Origin: Amphibalanus amphitrite
Lineage: Eukaryota > Arthropoda > Thecostraca > Balanomorpha > Balanidae
DNA length: 64,000 nt
Reading direction: 5' to 3'
NCBI RefSeq assembly: GCF_019059575.1
Contig: NW_024881986.1
Span: 345,501-409,500 of the forward strand
The notes beneath the pieces were generated by a model that saw only the letters and a list, made by a program, of their open reading frames with translations, did not search any database and was not told the origin of the DNA. Position 1 is the stretch's first letter. Each line of letters starts with the position of its first letter. Both the position numbers and the translations under genes were made by a program. Below are positions 21,228 through 31,290 of the stretch, piece by piece.

Positions 21228-22434
21228 CCCAGTAGACATGCCGACGTCGGCCCGACGTCGGCCGACGTCGGGGTGACGTCGGCAACTCGGCATCGGCATG
21301 CCGACGTCGGCCCGACGTCGGTCCAACCTCGGCACGACGTCGGCTGGATGTCGGATATGCCCGCATGTTCCGACGTCCAGCCGAGGTCCAGCCGACGTCG
21401 GGCCGACGTCGGACCGAGATCAATTGCTGAGGTCCAGCCGACGTCGGGCCGACGTCGGGGCGACGTCGGACCGACATCGGCCGCTGTTTTGACCGTTAAA
21501 ATAATATAAAATACATGTTTCATGTTTCATAAAGAGCTTCTGTATTCAAAATATCCTCAGGAAACTCAAATCTTCCTCCACGCCGCAACCCCCTGATCCG
21601 GACTGGACGGGAAACTTTATCCCAGTTGGAATTGCCCGTAAGCCGAGCTCGCCCGTAGCCGGGTGCGGTGAGTGCTTGGGGGCTGCTCGGCCTATCCTTT
21701 GGTCAGGCTCAGCCCCGGCAACTCATCAGGGCCGGGCCCAGTTCATATAGAAAGGCCAGTCGGCAAGTGTCACTTTGCCAAAATGCCGCTTATCAAAGGG
21801 ACACTTTGGGAAACGTTGGTGCAGGTGTGTAAGAGTGGCTATATAAATCCATTGTGGGGTCGCCCTTTCCAATAAGTGTCACGTAACAGCAATGGGACCA
21901 GGGACTCTATATGAACTGGACCCAGGGTGCTCGCCAAGAAGACCAATGTCTCCATCCTATGATCCTTCCTTCCGGCTCTGAAATGGTCTTGTCAGACCGA
22001 AAGGGCATAACCCAACAAAACAAACCAAGTTCGTTAGCTGGCTGCGTGGTGTAGTGGTTAGCGCACTAACCTCGCGTTAGAATGACACGGGGTTCGAATC
22101 CCATCGCCGGCTGATGCTTTTGGCGTGTTGTCCCAGTATGCGACGTCGGCGACTGGGGGGCTCGAATCCCGCCGCCGGTTGATATTTTTGGCGCGTTGTC
22201 CCAATAAACATGCCGACGTCGGCCCCGTCGGTCCAACGACAAACGATCTCGTCAACCTCGGCAAACGATCTCGGCCCGACGTCGGCTCGACGTCGGCTGG
22301 ACTTCGGCTGGACGTCGGAACATGCGGGCATATCCGACGTCCAGCCGATGTCGGGCCGAGGTTGAACCGACGTTGGGCCGATGTCGGGCCGAGCCTCGGC
22401 CCGACGTCGGGCCGACGTCGGCATGTTTACTGGG
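21228..22434. mobile_element. CGACGTCGG inverted-repeat element, copy B
   Basis: This is the inverted counterpart of 8318-9503 over its whole length. The ends are CCCAGTAGACATGCCGACG and the reverse complement of CCCAGTAAACATGCCG. The terminal palindromic arrays differ in length from copy A. Flanks suggest a TA duplication. Confidence 0.75.
22040..22112 (+). tRNA. tRNA-like pseudogene inside repeat
   Basis: A-box TGGTGTAGTGGTTAGCGC and B-box GGTTCGAATCCC are spaced as in a tRNA, but pairing is incomplete and the anticodon loop is abnormal. A second isolated B-box (GCTCGAATCCC) follows at about 22159, so a tRNA-derived unit was duplicated and its front part lost. Confidence 0.5.
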
Positions 22435-22541
22435 TAGGTACTTGTTCGGTAAAAAGGTATGTGATGAATGCCATGAGAAGGTTTTTTATGATTCAATATA
22501 TGGTCGTTGTTGTACCTACAAAAATGCAAGCTTACCAGCAA

Positions 22542-22666
22542 CTACACCTTTTTAGGCGCAATTTCAAAAATTTAAAGACCAAATTCAAAAAGTTTACATT
22601 CAAAATGCACGTGAACGTTTTGAATTTGGTCTTTAACTTTTTGAAATTGCGCCTAAAATGCTGTAG
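22542..22666. repeat. long near-perfect hairpin, 49-bp stem
   Basis: The left arm 22542-22590 pairs with 22618-22666 with only about four mismatches, leaving a 27-nt loop. Core arm sequence: TTTTAGGCGCAATTTCAAAA. The size and shape are like a miRNA precursor or a very short foldback element. Confidence 0.7.
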
Positions 22667-23621
22667 TTTCTGAATCAAATCGAAAGTATATTTTGCCATG
22701 AATGTAAATATGTACCTGCAAAGTATGTCAATAAATTTGTGTGATGTTGACCAGAGAGTTTTATCATCTAGGCATTTATGTCGCTTCTTACATTAGGTGT
22801 TAAGCATAGTAATTACGGATGAATTTTGTGCCAATATCTTCAATGCACAATGTATGTAGCATGTCTACAACCCTCACTGATCCTGCTATAGCTATAGGCA
22901 TTTGGCACCAGCTTGACCAAGGGCATGAACTTCACAGTTGCACAACCTTTTGTCATGTACCACCACCAGTCACTTTTTTACTTAAGGTGCACACAACAAT
23001 GTGCAGAGGGCCTACACAAAAACAACATGATTAGTGTGCACTATGCACAGCATTGTACCCTGATTATTTGAATATTTTGATCACTCAACAGTCAGCAGTC
23101 AGGAGATAATCATTGAATATCACATTTATTATACATCACTTGTCAAACAAGAGCATGATGACACACATTTTGACAAGCAATTCCAATAAGTTGGACAGTC
23201 ACCTCCCTGGGCGTCATTTTTCCAGGAAGGTACCTACCTCTGCAGGTATTGTGGTAGGCTAGGTTGAATTGGGTTAAGTTAGGCGAAGTAAGGTGGTTAG
23301 GACCAGGTCAGACTGTAAGGCCTGGTCAGGTTGATTTTAATCTTTCATTCTAATTTGACATAGATACCTGTCACCTATGTTTTTGCTCAAGCCTGAATTT
23401 CATTAGGTAATGAGTTAATTTTGCTTTGTTTTTATCTGTCTTGTTTGGTGTTTTTGTCCCTTATATTTTGCCGCCCCATAGGCAAGGGTGGAGCTTTTCC
23501 AGGGAAGGTGGTGGAGCATGATTGGAGGCGCTCAACCAGACGGCATAGGAGGGCACGGTTTCTGAACGCGTACTGATGCCTGATTCAAGCCACGCTGTCT
23601 TCATGCGGGGCGGCGCGCTAC
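22667..23621. other. unassigned, no gene
   Basis: AT-rich sequence without convincing coding frames. Short variants of TAGGTTG/TAGGTTAAG occur near 23260-23330. Confidence 0.35.
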
Positions 23622-24502
23622 TTAACCCTATTAGTGGCAGGCTCCTGGCTACCCCTATTAGTGGCAGGGGGGGGCTGTTTACGACCCCCCCTTGATATCT
23701 CGAGATCTAACGGGCCGATTTTCAAAATTCAAACGGCATTCGACTTCGCTCAACGTGATCTACATTTCTAAAAAAAAAAAATTAAGAAAATGTCAAAAGG
23801 GGGGTTGAGGGGGGTAAAAACGGGCAAATTGCAGATACATTTTAGACTGCTTATCACGGCCAGGTTTCTGAACCAATCTTAACGTAACTTTTGCCGATCG
23901 ATAAAGAATGAACCAGGAATTCACATGGATCCTAAAAATATGCATTTTCAAAAATCATAGGCGGATACAGATCATTGAGATTGGGGGTACACAAAAAGTA
24001 TAGCAAATAAGGTTTTTGTTGGTACTGTTTCTAAAAAGGGTGGTAATGGTCTTGTTATGTTACAATTTTCTTATGAGAGAACGACTACAATTGTATTGGT
24101 CATGCATAGGCGGTGTCAGGGCACCTATGTTGGGAGGTAAAACATAACCCCCCTTTTTGGACGCCTGGATCCGCCTATTATAGCAAAAACGTGTCAAAAG
24201 AGGATGCACAATAACTTTGTATATGTTATCACATGATAAAACTGGTGCATACAGTTATAATACATCAGCATCGTGATCATCGCCCAAATGACTCGCTTCA
24301 CGAATAGGACCCCCCAATTCCCAGTGCTCTGGAGCCGCCCTTGGTAAAGTTATGAACTTGAAATTTTCAGGGAATGTGCCCAATTTAGTTTTAGGAAAAG
24401 TCAGAAAATTTCAGCATCGTAGCTTCAGCGGTTTCGGAGATATTCCCGAAAAACCTGAGGGGTGGATGAAAACAACCCCCCCCCTGCCACTAATAGGGTT
24501 AA
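23622..24502. mobile_element. TTAA-CCC element, chained to the next
   Basis: The ends are TTAACCCTATTAGTGGCAGG and its reverse complement. The left terminal motif is repeated once in tandem (about 23655). A hAT-like MITE is nested inside. The right TTAA (24499-24502) is also the left TTAA of the following element, so the two abut without spacer. Confidence 0.82.
23956..24180. mobile_element. probable nested hAT MITE
   Basis: CATAGGCGGATACAG at the left and CTGGATCCGCCTATT at the right form an imperfect inverted repeat of the GGCGGATCCAG type found at 3989 and 54905. The 8-bp duplication is not clear. Confidence 0.5.
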
Positions 24503-25691
24503 CCCGCGCCCTGCTGGGGGGGGGGGGTGTTTGAACACCCCCCCTGTGGTTTTTCGCGAATATCTCAAAAACGGCGGCGCGGAGCGCCGCCGTTTTTGGT
24601 ACACCTTATCATACATCGATTCTACACATGTTGTGAAAATTTCAGACCAAGGTCATTCAAGGTCAGGTCACCAGGTCACTCGAAGTGACCTCACCTCATA
24701 AAAAGTTTCAATGTCTGTCATAGCTACACCGAGTGACCGATCGCTTTGAAACTTTCAGCGATTGCTAAGAGCATTAGCATGTACAAAATGTTTATCTCAG
24801 AATTTTGATATCGATGACCTAAGGTCAGGTCAATTTTGCGACCTCACCATTATAAGTCAATGGGAGAAAATTGAAATGCGCCTGTTTTGGACGAAAGACA
24901 TTATAAACACTCCCAAACACTGAATTACAAGTGGTTTAGACACACTGAACATGAAAATGGTGTCTGTGACCCCTGTTTATGCCCTGAGGTCATCTTAGGT
25001 CACGAATGGTATCTAACAGTTTTTCGCAAATAACTTTTGATAGAGGCATGCTAGAGCGATGAAAACGCCTTAGATGTGTTCAGCTCGACGATACGGATCG
25101 ACTGATATGCAACATGACCCTTTCCGGTCAGGTCATGACCTTGACCTGAGGTCAAATTTTCAAGTTGACCTTTCAAGGTCAAATTATAGTTCGTTCGATG
25201 CGTCTTGACGAGAGGAACACGATGCCGGTAAAAGTAAGCTCTTACAATGCTTGGGTCAAAAGTTATTGCAGAAAAACTGTTTCCGAAAAAATCGGCTATT
25301 TTTGCAGTTTTTGCCCCCTGCAGGCAAAACCGTTGACGTTAGGTCAAATCTGAGAAAATTACTCAGAAAGGGCGTTAATAGGGCTATCGAATGCGCTTTT
25401 CCGCGGCGCTGTAGCTCTATTGGTTCCCGAGTTATGCGTTGGCTTCTTGGAAATTTTCGACATTCGACCTGGAAATCGGCGAAAATTTGCCTTCAATGAC
25501 CTCTGGTGACCTGACCTTTGACCTGACCAAAAAATTGACCGAAGTGATTTCCTCATTATTTTTGACGCTCTTTCGAACGCCGCCTTCCGCGTATCGCTAC
25601 GTGGCCCAGGAGCCGAGTTAGAAGGGGGGTGTTCAAACACCCCCCCCAGCAGGGCGTGGAAATCCAGGACCCCCAGCCGGGCGCGGGTTAA
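24499..25691. mobile_element. TTAA-CCC element, reference copy of the CCCGCGCCC subfamily
   Basis: It runs from TTAACCCGCGCCCTGCTGG to CGGGCGCGGGTTAA. Hairpins GTGTTTGAACAC and GTGTTCAAACAC within G/C runs sit at the two ends. Relatives are 33687-35566, 45899-47065 and the fragment 17490-18682. Its site GGCGTTAATAGGG at 25372 is the empty counterpart of the nested insertion at 34564. It is rich in AGGTCA. Confidence 0.88.
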
Positions 25692-27710
25692 AAGTCCCTA
25701 AAAGAACGGGAAGTGATGCCGATAGAACCTTCAACCATTCTGGGCTAACGCTTATGACTTGGAAAAAGTCGCGATCCCAATTCAATCGAAAACCTGTGGG
25801 CTCTTGTTCAGCAGTCGTTTGTCAAAGCAGTTAAGTCATCAGCACAAGTGTCTCCTGTCTTGGAATGTGACGGTCGTGTATATCGGGGAGATGGCGAGCG
25901 TGCGAACTGTTTGAACGCTTGTTTTGCCCGTAAGTTTAGCGACCCGGCGGTTGATGCACTGCCGGTGGCGCCGGTGCTCGGTGCCCCTGGAACAGACCGC
26001 TTCACTGTGCCGCGAGGCCGGGTCGCTCAGTTACTGCGGGAGCTGTCCCCGCACAAGGCCTGTGGCCCAGACGGCCTTAGCGCTCGCATTCTGCGTGAAT
26101 GTGCTGATGAGGTAGCCGTCCCACTTGAAATCATTTGTGAGATGTCTGTTTCTTGTGGGTACTTCCCATCCTATTGGAGACAGGCTAATGTTGTTAGCAT
26201 TCATAAGAAAGGTTCCAAGAAAATCCCTGACAATTACCGAGCCGTTTCCTTGCTCTCAATTTGCTCAAAAGTCCTAGAGAAGGTAGTTTTGGAGAATCTC
26301 CTGCCGGTCTGTCTTCCTGCCATCCCCGCCAACCAGCATGGATTCCTGCCAGGCCGCTCATGTGTTACTAACCTGTCCTGCTTCCTTGATCACTGCTGGT
26401 CCTCCATTTCCAAAGGTAAACAGACAGACGCCATTTACACCGACTTTTCGTCCGCCTTCACGTCTGTAAACCATGTCCTACTTCTTCATAAACTCCGCTC
26501 ATCCTTTCACATCACTGGCACTGCTCACTCCTGGCTTACATCCTATCTCAGCGATCGCATGCAGCGCGTTGTTTTGAACGGCAAGCATTCGGCGTGGACT
26601 GCTGTGCAGTCAGGCGTGCCCGAAGGCAGCATTTTGGGACCTTTGTTGTTCGCGTGCTTTGTTGCTGACATCCCGAAGTGTATGGAGACTGGCTGCCTGT
26701 TATATGCAGATGATGTCAAGCTGTTTCACCGAGTGGGGTCCGATGATGATGTTGCTTTACTTCAGGCGGACTTAGACAAGCTTCACGACTGGTGTAAAAC
26801 ATGGAAACTAAAACTCAATCCGGTTAAATGTCAAACGATCACTTTCACCCTTAGGACAACTCCCATTAGGTCGACATACAGGGTTAATGGTCATGTGCTT
26901 AATCGTTGTCAGGAGGTGCGCGATTTAGGCATCCTTTTGGACGCAAGGCTTACGTTTTCGCAGCATGTTGATGCCACCATACGGAAATGTAACAAGATGT
27001 TAGGCCTAATAATGCGCAGTGTACAGTTGCCTCGATGTCCCCGGCGGGTCAAATTCAATCGAACTGCGCTGCTTGCCGCCTACAAAGCTCACGTCCGCTC
27101 AATTGCTGAGTACGGCAGCGTTGTCTGGAGCGGTGCAGCAAAGACTCATCTTGTGCGGCTCGAGCGAATGCAGCATCGTTTTTTGATGTGGCTGGCATCA
27201 AACTCCGACGGAGACGGCTCCAGTCTTGATTACGTGTGTCTCCTGAACCGCTTTGGTTTGTGCTCGATTAAGTCACGCTTTGTACAGACCGATCTTTCAT
27301 TTCTAGTCAATGTGTATCGCAATAGGATTGACTGCCCTTACCTGATGGCAATCTTCGGACTAGCAGTCCCCAACAGACGCTCTCGACAGACAGGGCTGTT
27401 CCACGTACCGTTCGGTCGCGTGGACACTGTGAAGTCAGGGTTCACTGTCCGTATCCCTGTGCTATGTAACCGCTTCTTGCAACATACACCCACCGCTGAC
27501 ATGTTGGCATCATCGGGCTCCGTTTTATCGGACATCCGTGAGTTTGCTCGTTCTCAGGGAACGTACATGTAATGTGTTGTCATCGTTGTGTGCATGTGTT
27601 GTGTTGTGTTACCTAGTTTAAATTGACTGCCACTGTAAATGGGCTGCAAGGCCTGTAGTCGGTTAATGCAAATACAGAATACAGAATACAGAATACAGAA
27701 TACAGCAGGA
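25692..27710 (+). mobile_element. 5'-truncated non-LTR retrotransposon
   Basis: A reverse-transcriptase frame is followed by a short 3' end and a tail of about four AATACAG units (27667-27703), the LINE-type 3' microsatellite. The endonuclease region is absent: the preceding TTAA element ends at 25691. A TTAA insertion into a longer copy or simple 5' truncation could explain this. Confidence 0.8.
25758..27572 (+). CDS. non-LTR retrotransposon reverse transcriptase
   Basis: The frame is open from about 25758, just after an in-frame TGA, and clearly coding from 25848 to the TAA at 27570-27572. Counting from 25848 as residue 1, it shows an HKACGPDG block (69-76), a KKG..K..DNYR block (120-131), QHGFLPGR (163-170), motif A with D199 in YTDF, SGVPEGSILGPLLF (255-268) and the catalytic YADD (286-289). 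A thumb/connection domain follows. Motif A has AFTSV where AFDTV is usual. The lack of stops over 574 codons suggests a young insertion. The clade (CR1/RTE/Jockey-like) cannot be settled by eye; the upstream endonuclease is missing. Confidence 0.88.
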   Translation, partial: LGKSRDPNSIENLWALVQQSFVKAVKSSAQVSPVLECDGRVYRGDGERANCLNACFARKFSDPAVDALPVAPVLGAPGTDRFTVPRGRVAQLLRELSPHKACGPDGLSARILRECADEVAVPLEIICEMSVSCGYFPSYWRQANVVSIHKKGSKKIPDNYRAVSLLSICSKVLEKVVLENLLPVCLPAIPANQHGFLPGRSCVTNLSCFLDHCWSSISKGKQTDAIYTDFSSAFTSVNHVLLLHKLRSSFHITGTAHSWLTSYLSDRMQRVVLNGKHSAWTAVQSGVPEGSILGPLLFACFVADIPKCMETGCLLYADDVKLFHRVGSDDDVALLQADLDKLHDWCKTWKLKLNPVKCQTITFTLRTTPIRSTYRVNGHVLNRCQEVRDLGILLDARLTFSQHVDATIRKCNKMLGLIMRSVQLPRCPRRVKFNRTALLAAYKAHVRSIAEYGSVVWSGAAKTHLVRLERMQHRFLMWLASNSDGDGSSLDYVCLLNRFGLCSIKSRFVQTDLSFLVNVYRNRIDCPYLMAIFGLAVPNRRSRQTGLFHVPFGRVDTVKSGFTVRIPVLCNRFLQHTPTADMLASSGSVLSDIREFARSQGTYM

Positions 27711-27954
27711 GGTAAATGAAGAGCCACCCGCCATAAGCACTGCTCAACCGCAGGCACAGGTTTAGACGGCGTTGGTCCGCATCAAAGCCAGTGTGATGGA
27801 GAATCCATTGGCTGAAATGCTCCAGAACATTCATCACTGTGTTTTTATGAAAGGTGGCTACAAGCTCAGTTAAAAGAAAAAGTACCAGATTGTTTTGGTT
27901 TTTAATTACAGTGGGAATAAAGGTGTCCGGATAATTTCGTTACACCCCCTGTAA

Positions 27955-28455
27955 TGTTCAAATGGTTGGTAAATTCGAAATAAGCTCCAAAAACTAGCCT
28001 AGAAACATGTAAAACTCGAAAAAGGAACCGAGGTCATCAAAGGTCATTGAGCTGACCTGACCTTCAGGTGACCTTGACACCCACCCTAATGCATGGGACC
28101 AGCATCATATCACATGTTTCAACTTTCAACGCTTGAAACCACGTGAAAACTGCAACCGCGCGGCTAATGCGAGCCGACATACGCCGAATCGCGATTCGGG
28201 CCAAACATGGTCTCGAGAAATAGGTCACAGGTCAAAGGTCATTTGGGTCAGGGTCATGAAATTTTCAGGGTAGGTGTTAAATTGATAAAATCGGGGGCAT
28301 TGAAAGTTTCGTCGCGATCGGCCGGTTTTTACGCGAGTTACTCACGAAAAACCGATAAAGCGCACCCAAAAAGGCAGAAATATGCACATGCGATATCCTA
28401 TACTGCGAAAAAAGGTGCATCATTTTTTAACCTCACCGACAAATTGTAATTACCC
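27955..28455. mobile_element. TTAA-family core fragment
   Basis: This matches, in inverse orientation, the 43090-43510 part of the element at 43036, including CCCACCCTAATGCATGGGA and CATGGTCTCGAGAAATAGG-like blocks. Both termini are missing. Confidence 0.6.
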
Positions 28456-28896
28456 TAAGCTCAGGCAGACGTATGGTAGAAGATCCCCCAAGTGAAATAC
28501 ACTACGGCGGAAATAAAATACCCTACGGCGGAGCTCGGTTGCAATTTGTAAATACGCTCCCGGTGCCTCGTCCGCGCAGCGTATATTCGGATGCAGTATG
28601 AGCAGAGCATGGGTCCCGAAAAATTCCTCAGAAACTAGAGAAATTCTCGGACACACACGACGGGTACCATATGAATGCGGGTGAGACTAAATGCTTACTT
28701 CGAAATTTAAGCTGCGTTGCGGCATTGGCGGTTATGTGCGGCGTGTATGCCGCATGATTAGTAAGCGGCGACCACTAAATTAAAAACTCAACAGCTTTGA
28801 CCTGTTTTCAATGGATAACACTGCATACCAAAAATGTCCATCGCTCTCGTCATAGGATATTTAGATTTAAATAACTAACTTATCTACATCATCGTT

Positions 28897-29295
28897 TTGA
28901 ACCAAATTAACCCCAGGACCCCAGGACTACGGCAAACTCAAAAACGACAGACCCAAAATGGCACATGTTACAATCATGCCACCCCAGACCACATCCACTT
29001 GCCAACACATCAAGCCAACAATGCCATCACTGATATCACACAACCATCCTCAGCGCCTAGCATGAATTCTGACACAACACCATCACCCATCACTGCCGAT
29101 AGCCACACTAATAGTCGCTCTCCACCATCTCCAGCAGTTGATAACCCCAGCATATCCGCTCGTTTAGCACGCTACCGTGAACTGTTCCAACAAATAAAAT
29201 CAGAATTCAGGGCGCAAGGACTCGAGGTCGAGACTAGCCGCGACTATATGGACGATCCAGAGCTGGCTTACTACTTTACACGCGGGGCAAACTAA
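28897..29295 (+). CDS. hypothetical protein within the 2.19-kb element
   Basis: An open frame of 132 codons. The N-terminal 80 residues are Thr/Pro/Ser/Asn-rich and low-complexity; the C-terminus (LARYRELFQQIKSEFRAQG, then DDPELAYYF) looks folded and helical. I recognise no family. It could be a passenger ORF of the element or a captured host exon. Confidence 0.35.
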   Translation: MNQINPRTPGLRQTQKRQTQNGTCYNHATPDHIHLPTHQANNAITDITQPSSAPSMNSDTTPSPITADSHTNSRSPPSPAVDNPSISARLARYRELFQQIKSEFRAQGLEVETSRDYMDDPELAYYFTRGAN

Positions 29296-29404
29296 TGTTC
29301 CTGCGTGCCAGCTGTGTTAAGCTGTCAATGTCTCTGCTTTTTTGTAAAGTGTCTGTAATTTAACCATGCTTGAAGTGTACGATGAATATATATATACTTT
29401 CAAC

Positions 29405-29635
29405 TTGACCCTCGCCCGTATAGGTGTTTTTTTTTCCAGCCGCGAACGTATAAGGTATAACCCCTTGCCGTTTCGCTCCTGATCAAGCTAGAGCTTCGCG
29501 GAAAAAACCAGCGTGTTGCCCGTGACGAGAGGAAGCCGATGATACCCAATTTTAAGGTCCTAGGTCATCGGTTGACCTCCCAGGTCAGGTCAATGACCCA
29601 AAAGGCGGGAAAATTGGGACCTGTTAGAACGTTGG
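29405..29635. mobile_element. TTAA-family terminal fragment
   Basis: It starts TTGACCCTCGCCCG (TTGA in place of TTAA) and continues collinear with the reverse complement of 43740-43930, including TCTAGCTTGATC-type and AAGCCGATGATACCCAATTT blocks. The rest is lost at the satellite that follows. Confidence 0.55.
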
Positions 29636-29741
29636 ACGTGGTGAACGTGGGACCTGAAAAAGTTGCACCTCTATGTAATATGTGGGTTCGATATACTGTG
29701 TGACGTTCCAAGAACTATTTGGGAAAAGTTGCACCTCCGGA

Positions 29742-29970
29742 GAGACGGACGGACGGACGGAGAGACGGACGGACGGACGGAGAGACGGATGGACGGACGA
29801 AGAGACTGATGACGGACGGACGGAGAGAGTGACTGATGGACGGACGGATGGAGAAACGGACGGACGGATGGACGGACTGAGAGACGGAAGGGCGGACGGA
29901 CGGACGGACGGACTGAGAGACGGAAGGGCGGGCGAACGGACGGAGAGACGGACAAAGAGATGGACAGACG

Positions 29971-30033
<63 letters not shown>

Positions 30034-30039
30034 GTGAGT

Positions 30040-30138
<99 letters not shown>

Positions 30139-30155
30139 GAGGTGAGAGAGAGAGA
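29742..30155. repeat. GGAC tetranucleotide and GA dinucleotide satellite
   Basis: GGAC units interrupted by GAGA pass into a nearly pure GA tract (about 29973-30135). The long frames on both strands here are repeat artefacts. Confidence 0.9.
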
Positions 30156-30775
30156 AGGGTGGTGAGAAAAAAGAGGATCAGATGAAGGAAAAGACTTAGA
30201 GACATGGATATTACTTGTCAGAGACTCGGGGAGGACGGGAAGGAGACTGATACCTAAAGAGAGGAAAGATGATCGTGAGCAAGGGGTTTGGGAGATAGGT
30301 AAGGAGACAGGGGAAAATGAGATTTTATTGCTCCGGTCCCAATAACACTTCCCAAAATAAAATATAATTGGTCGTAATTATCGAATAAGAATCGGAAATT
30401 GTCAATTGAACGTCTGATTTGCTTACATCGATCCGCCCTATACCCTGTTTGACATGTTTGCACCAAAGCCAACTTGCAGGCTATACATCGAGCCAGTGGT
30501 ATATACTATACAATAAATACATCTCTCCCGGTGGTATACCTGCATAGAGCCGAGACCTCCGGCTGTATTTTCCCACGATCAGCCGGATTGCAAAGCCGTG
30601 TATTTTTCGTCCGTTGCAGGCGGCCGGCGCAATCTCCGTGAAAGAAGCGCTCCAGTGACAAAAGCACGAGCAGATCGCCTAAATGCCGGTGACCGCGAGA
30701 ATTTCTCTAGTTTCTGAAGAATTTTTCGGGACCCATGCTCTACTCATACTGCATCCGAATATACGCGTCCGCGCA

Positions 30776-31186
30776 TGTGCCGTCAGCAGTGTCGGAACTC
30801 GACAACAGATGGCAGCACCGTGTCCCGTCGGCAGCGCTGTTCTGTACACAATGCACATCTAGACCTTCATATCCAGAAGTACTTCGAGTCGCCCTGTCCC
30901 ATCGGGTCAGGCCCGTGGGTGCTTTACCGCCGTGCCAGGCTGGTTTCGGTTGAGTGGCCACCTAAATGATTGATCATTTGAGCACAGATTGCTACGTTTG
31001 TTGACACTGCTTTGATAGACACTAGTTATATTCCGAGTTTTATCACGCTCTGGGCCACTGTCCAGCCGTCGGTAAACCGTTGTCACCGTGCCGGAGGTAC
31101 CGCCGTGGTGACGTCACGTGTGTTGTGACGTCACGCTGGCTCACACCGCTGTGCTGTTGTGTTGTAGTTTCAGTTTAGACCAGAGA
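30776..31186 (+). other. 3' flank of F-box copy 1, resumed after insertions
   Basis: Homologous to 50560-50996 behind copy 2 (for example CAACAGATGGCAGCACCGTG at 30801). It contains two TGACGTCA palindromes near 31110-31135. No separate gene is supported. Confidence 0.6.
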
Positions 31187-31290
31187 GTGGTTGTAGCCAG
31201 GCTGGCACGGTCCACCGACATCAAAACAACGGTGCGTCAGCTGATTATTGGTCCTCCGATTCAGGAGAAATTATTAACGCGGGAACGCCG

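Larger units (their letters stand above)
20501..28557. mobile_element. 8.06-kb inverted-repeat element with 9-bp duplication
   Basis: Both ends read GCGTATTTACAAATTGCAAC inward, with near-identity for about 38 bp. The flanking 9-mer TCCCGGTGC is duplicated exactly at 20492-20500 and 28558-28566. Copy 2 keeps the empty site (CTTCCCGGTGCGTCGTCC near 50533). Nine-base duplications suggest a Mutator-like element, but no transposase is seen; the interior holds other elements (21228, 23622, 24499, the LINE). It sits 19 bp downstream of the stop codon of copy 1. Confidence 0.75.
28579..30766. mobile_element. 2.19-kb inverted-repeat element with 9-bp duplication
   Basis: The ends read GCGTATATTCGGATGCAGTA inward, with near-identity for about 70 bp. 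The 9-mer GTCCGCGCA is duplicated at 28570-28578 and 30767-30775. Its left end lies only 21 bp from the end of the 8-kb element. Both ends start GCGTAT, as do those of the neighbour, so the two may share a Mutator-like transposase. Confidence 0.78.

Noticed and set aside
29624-30205. 193-codon Ser/Leu-rich minus-strand frame
   Set aside because: Product of the GA and GGAC simple repeats.
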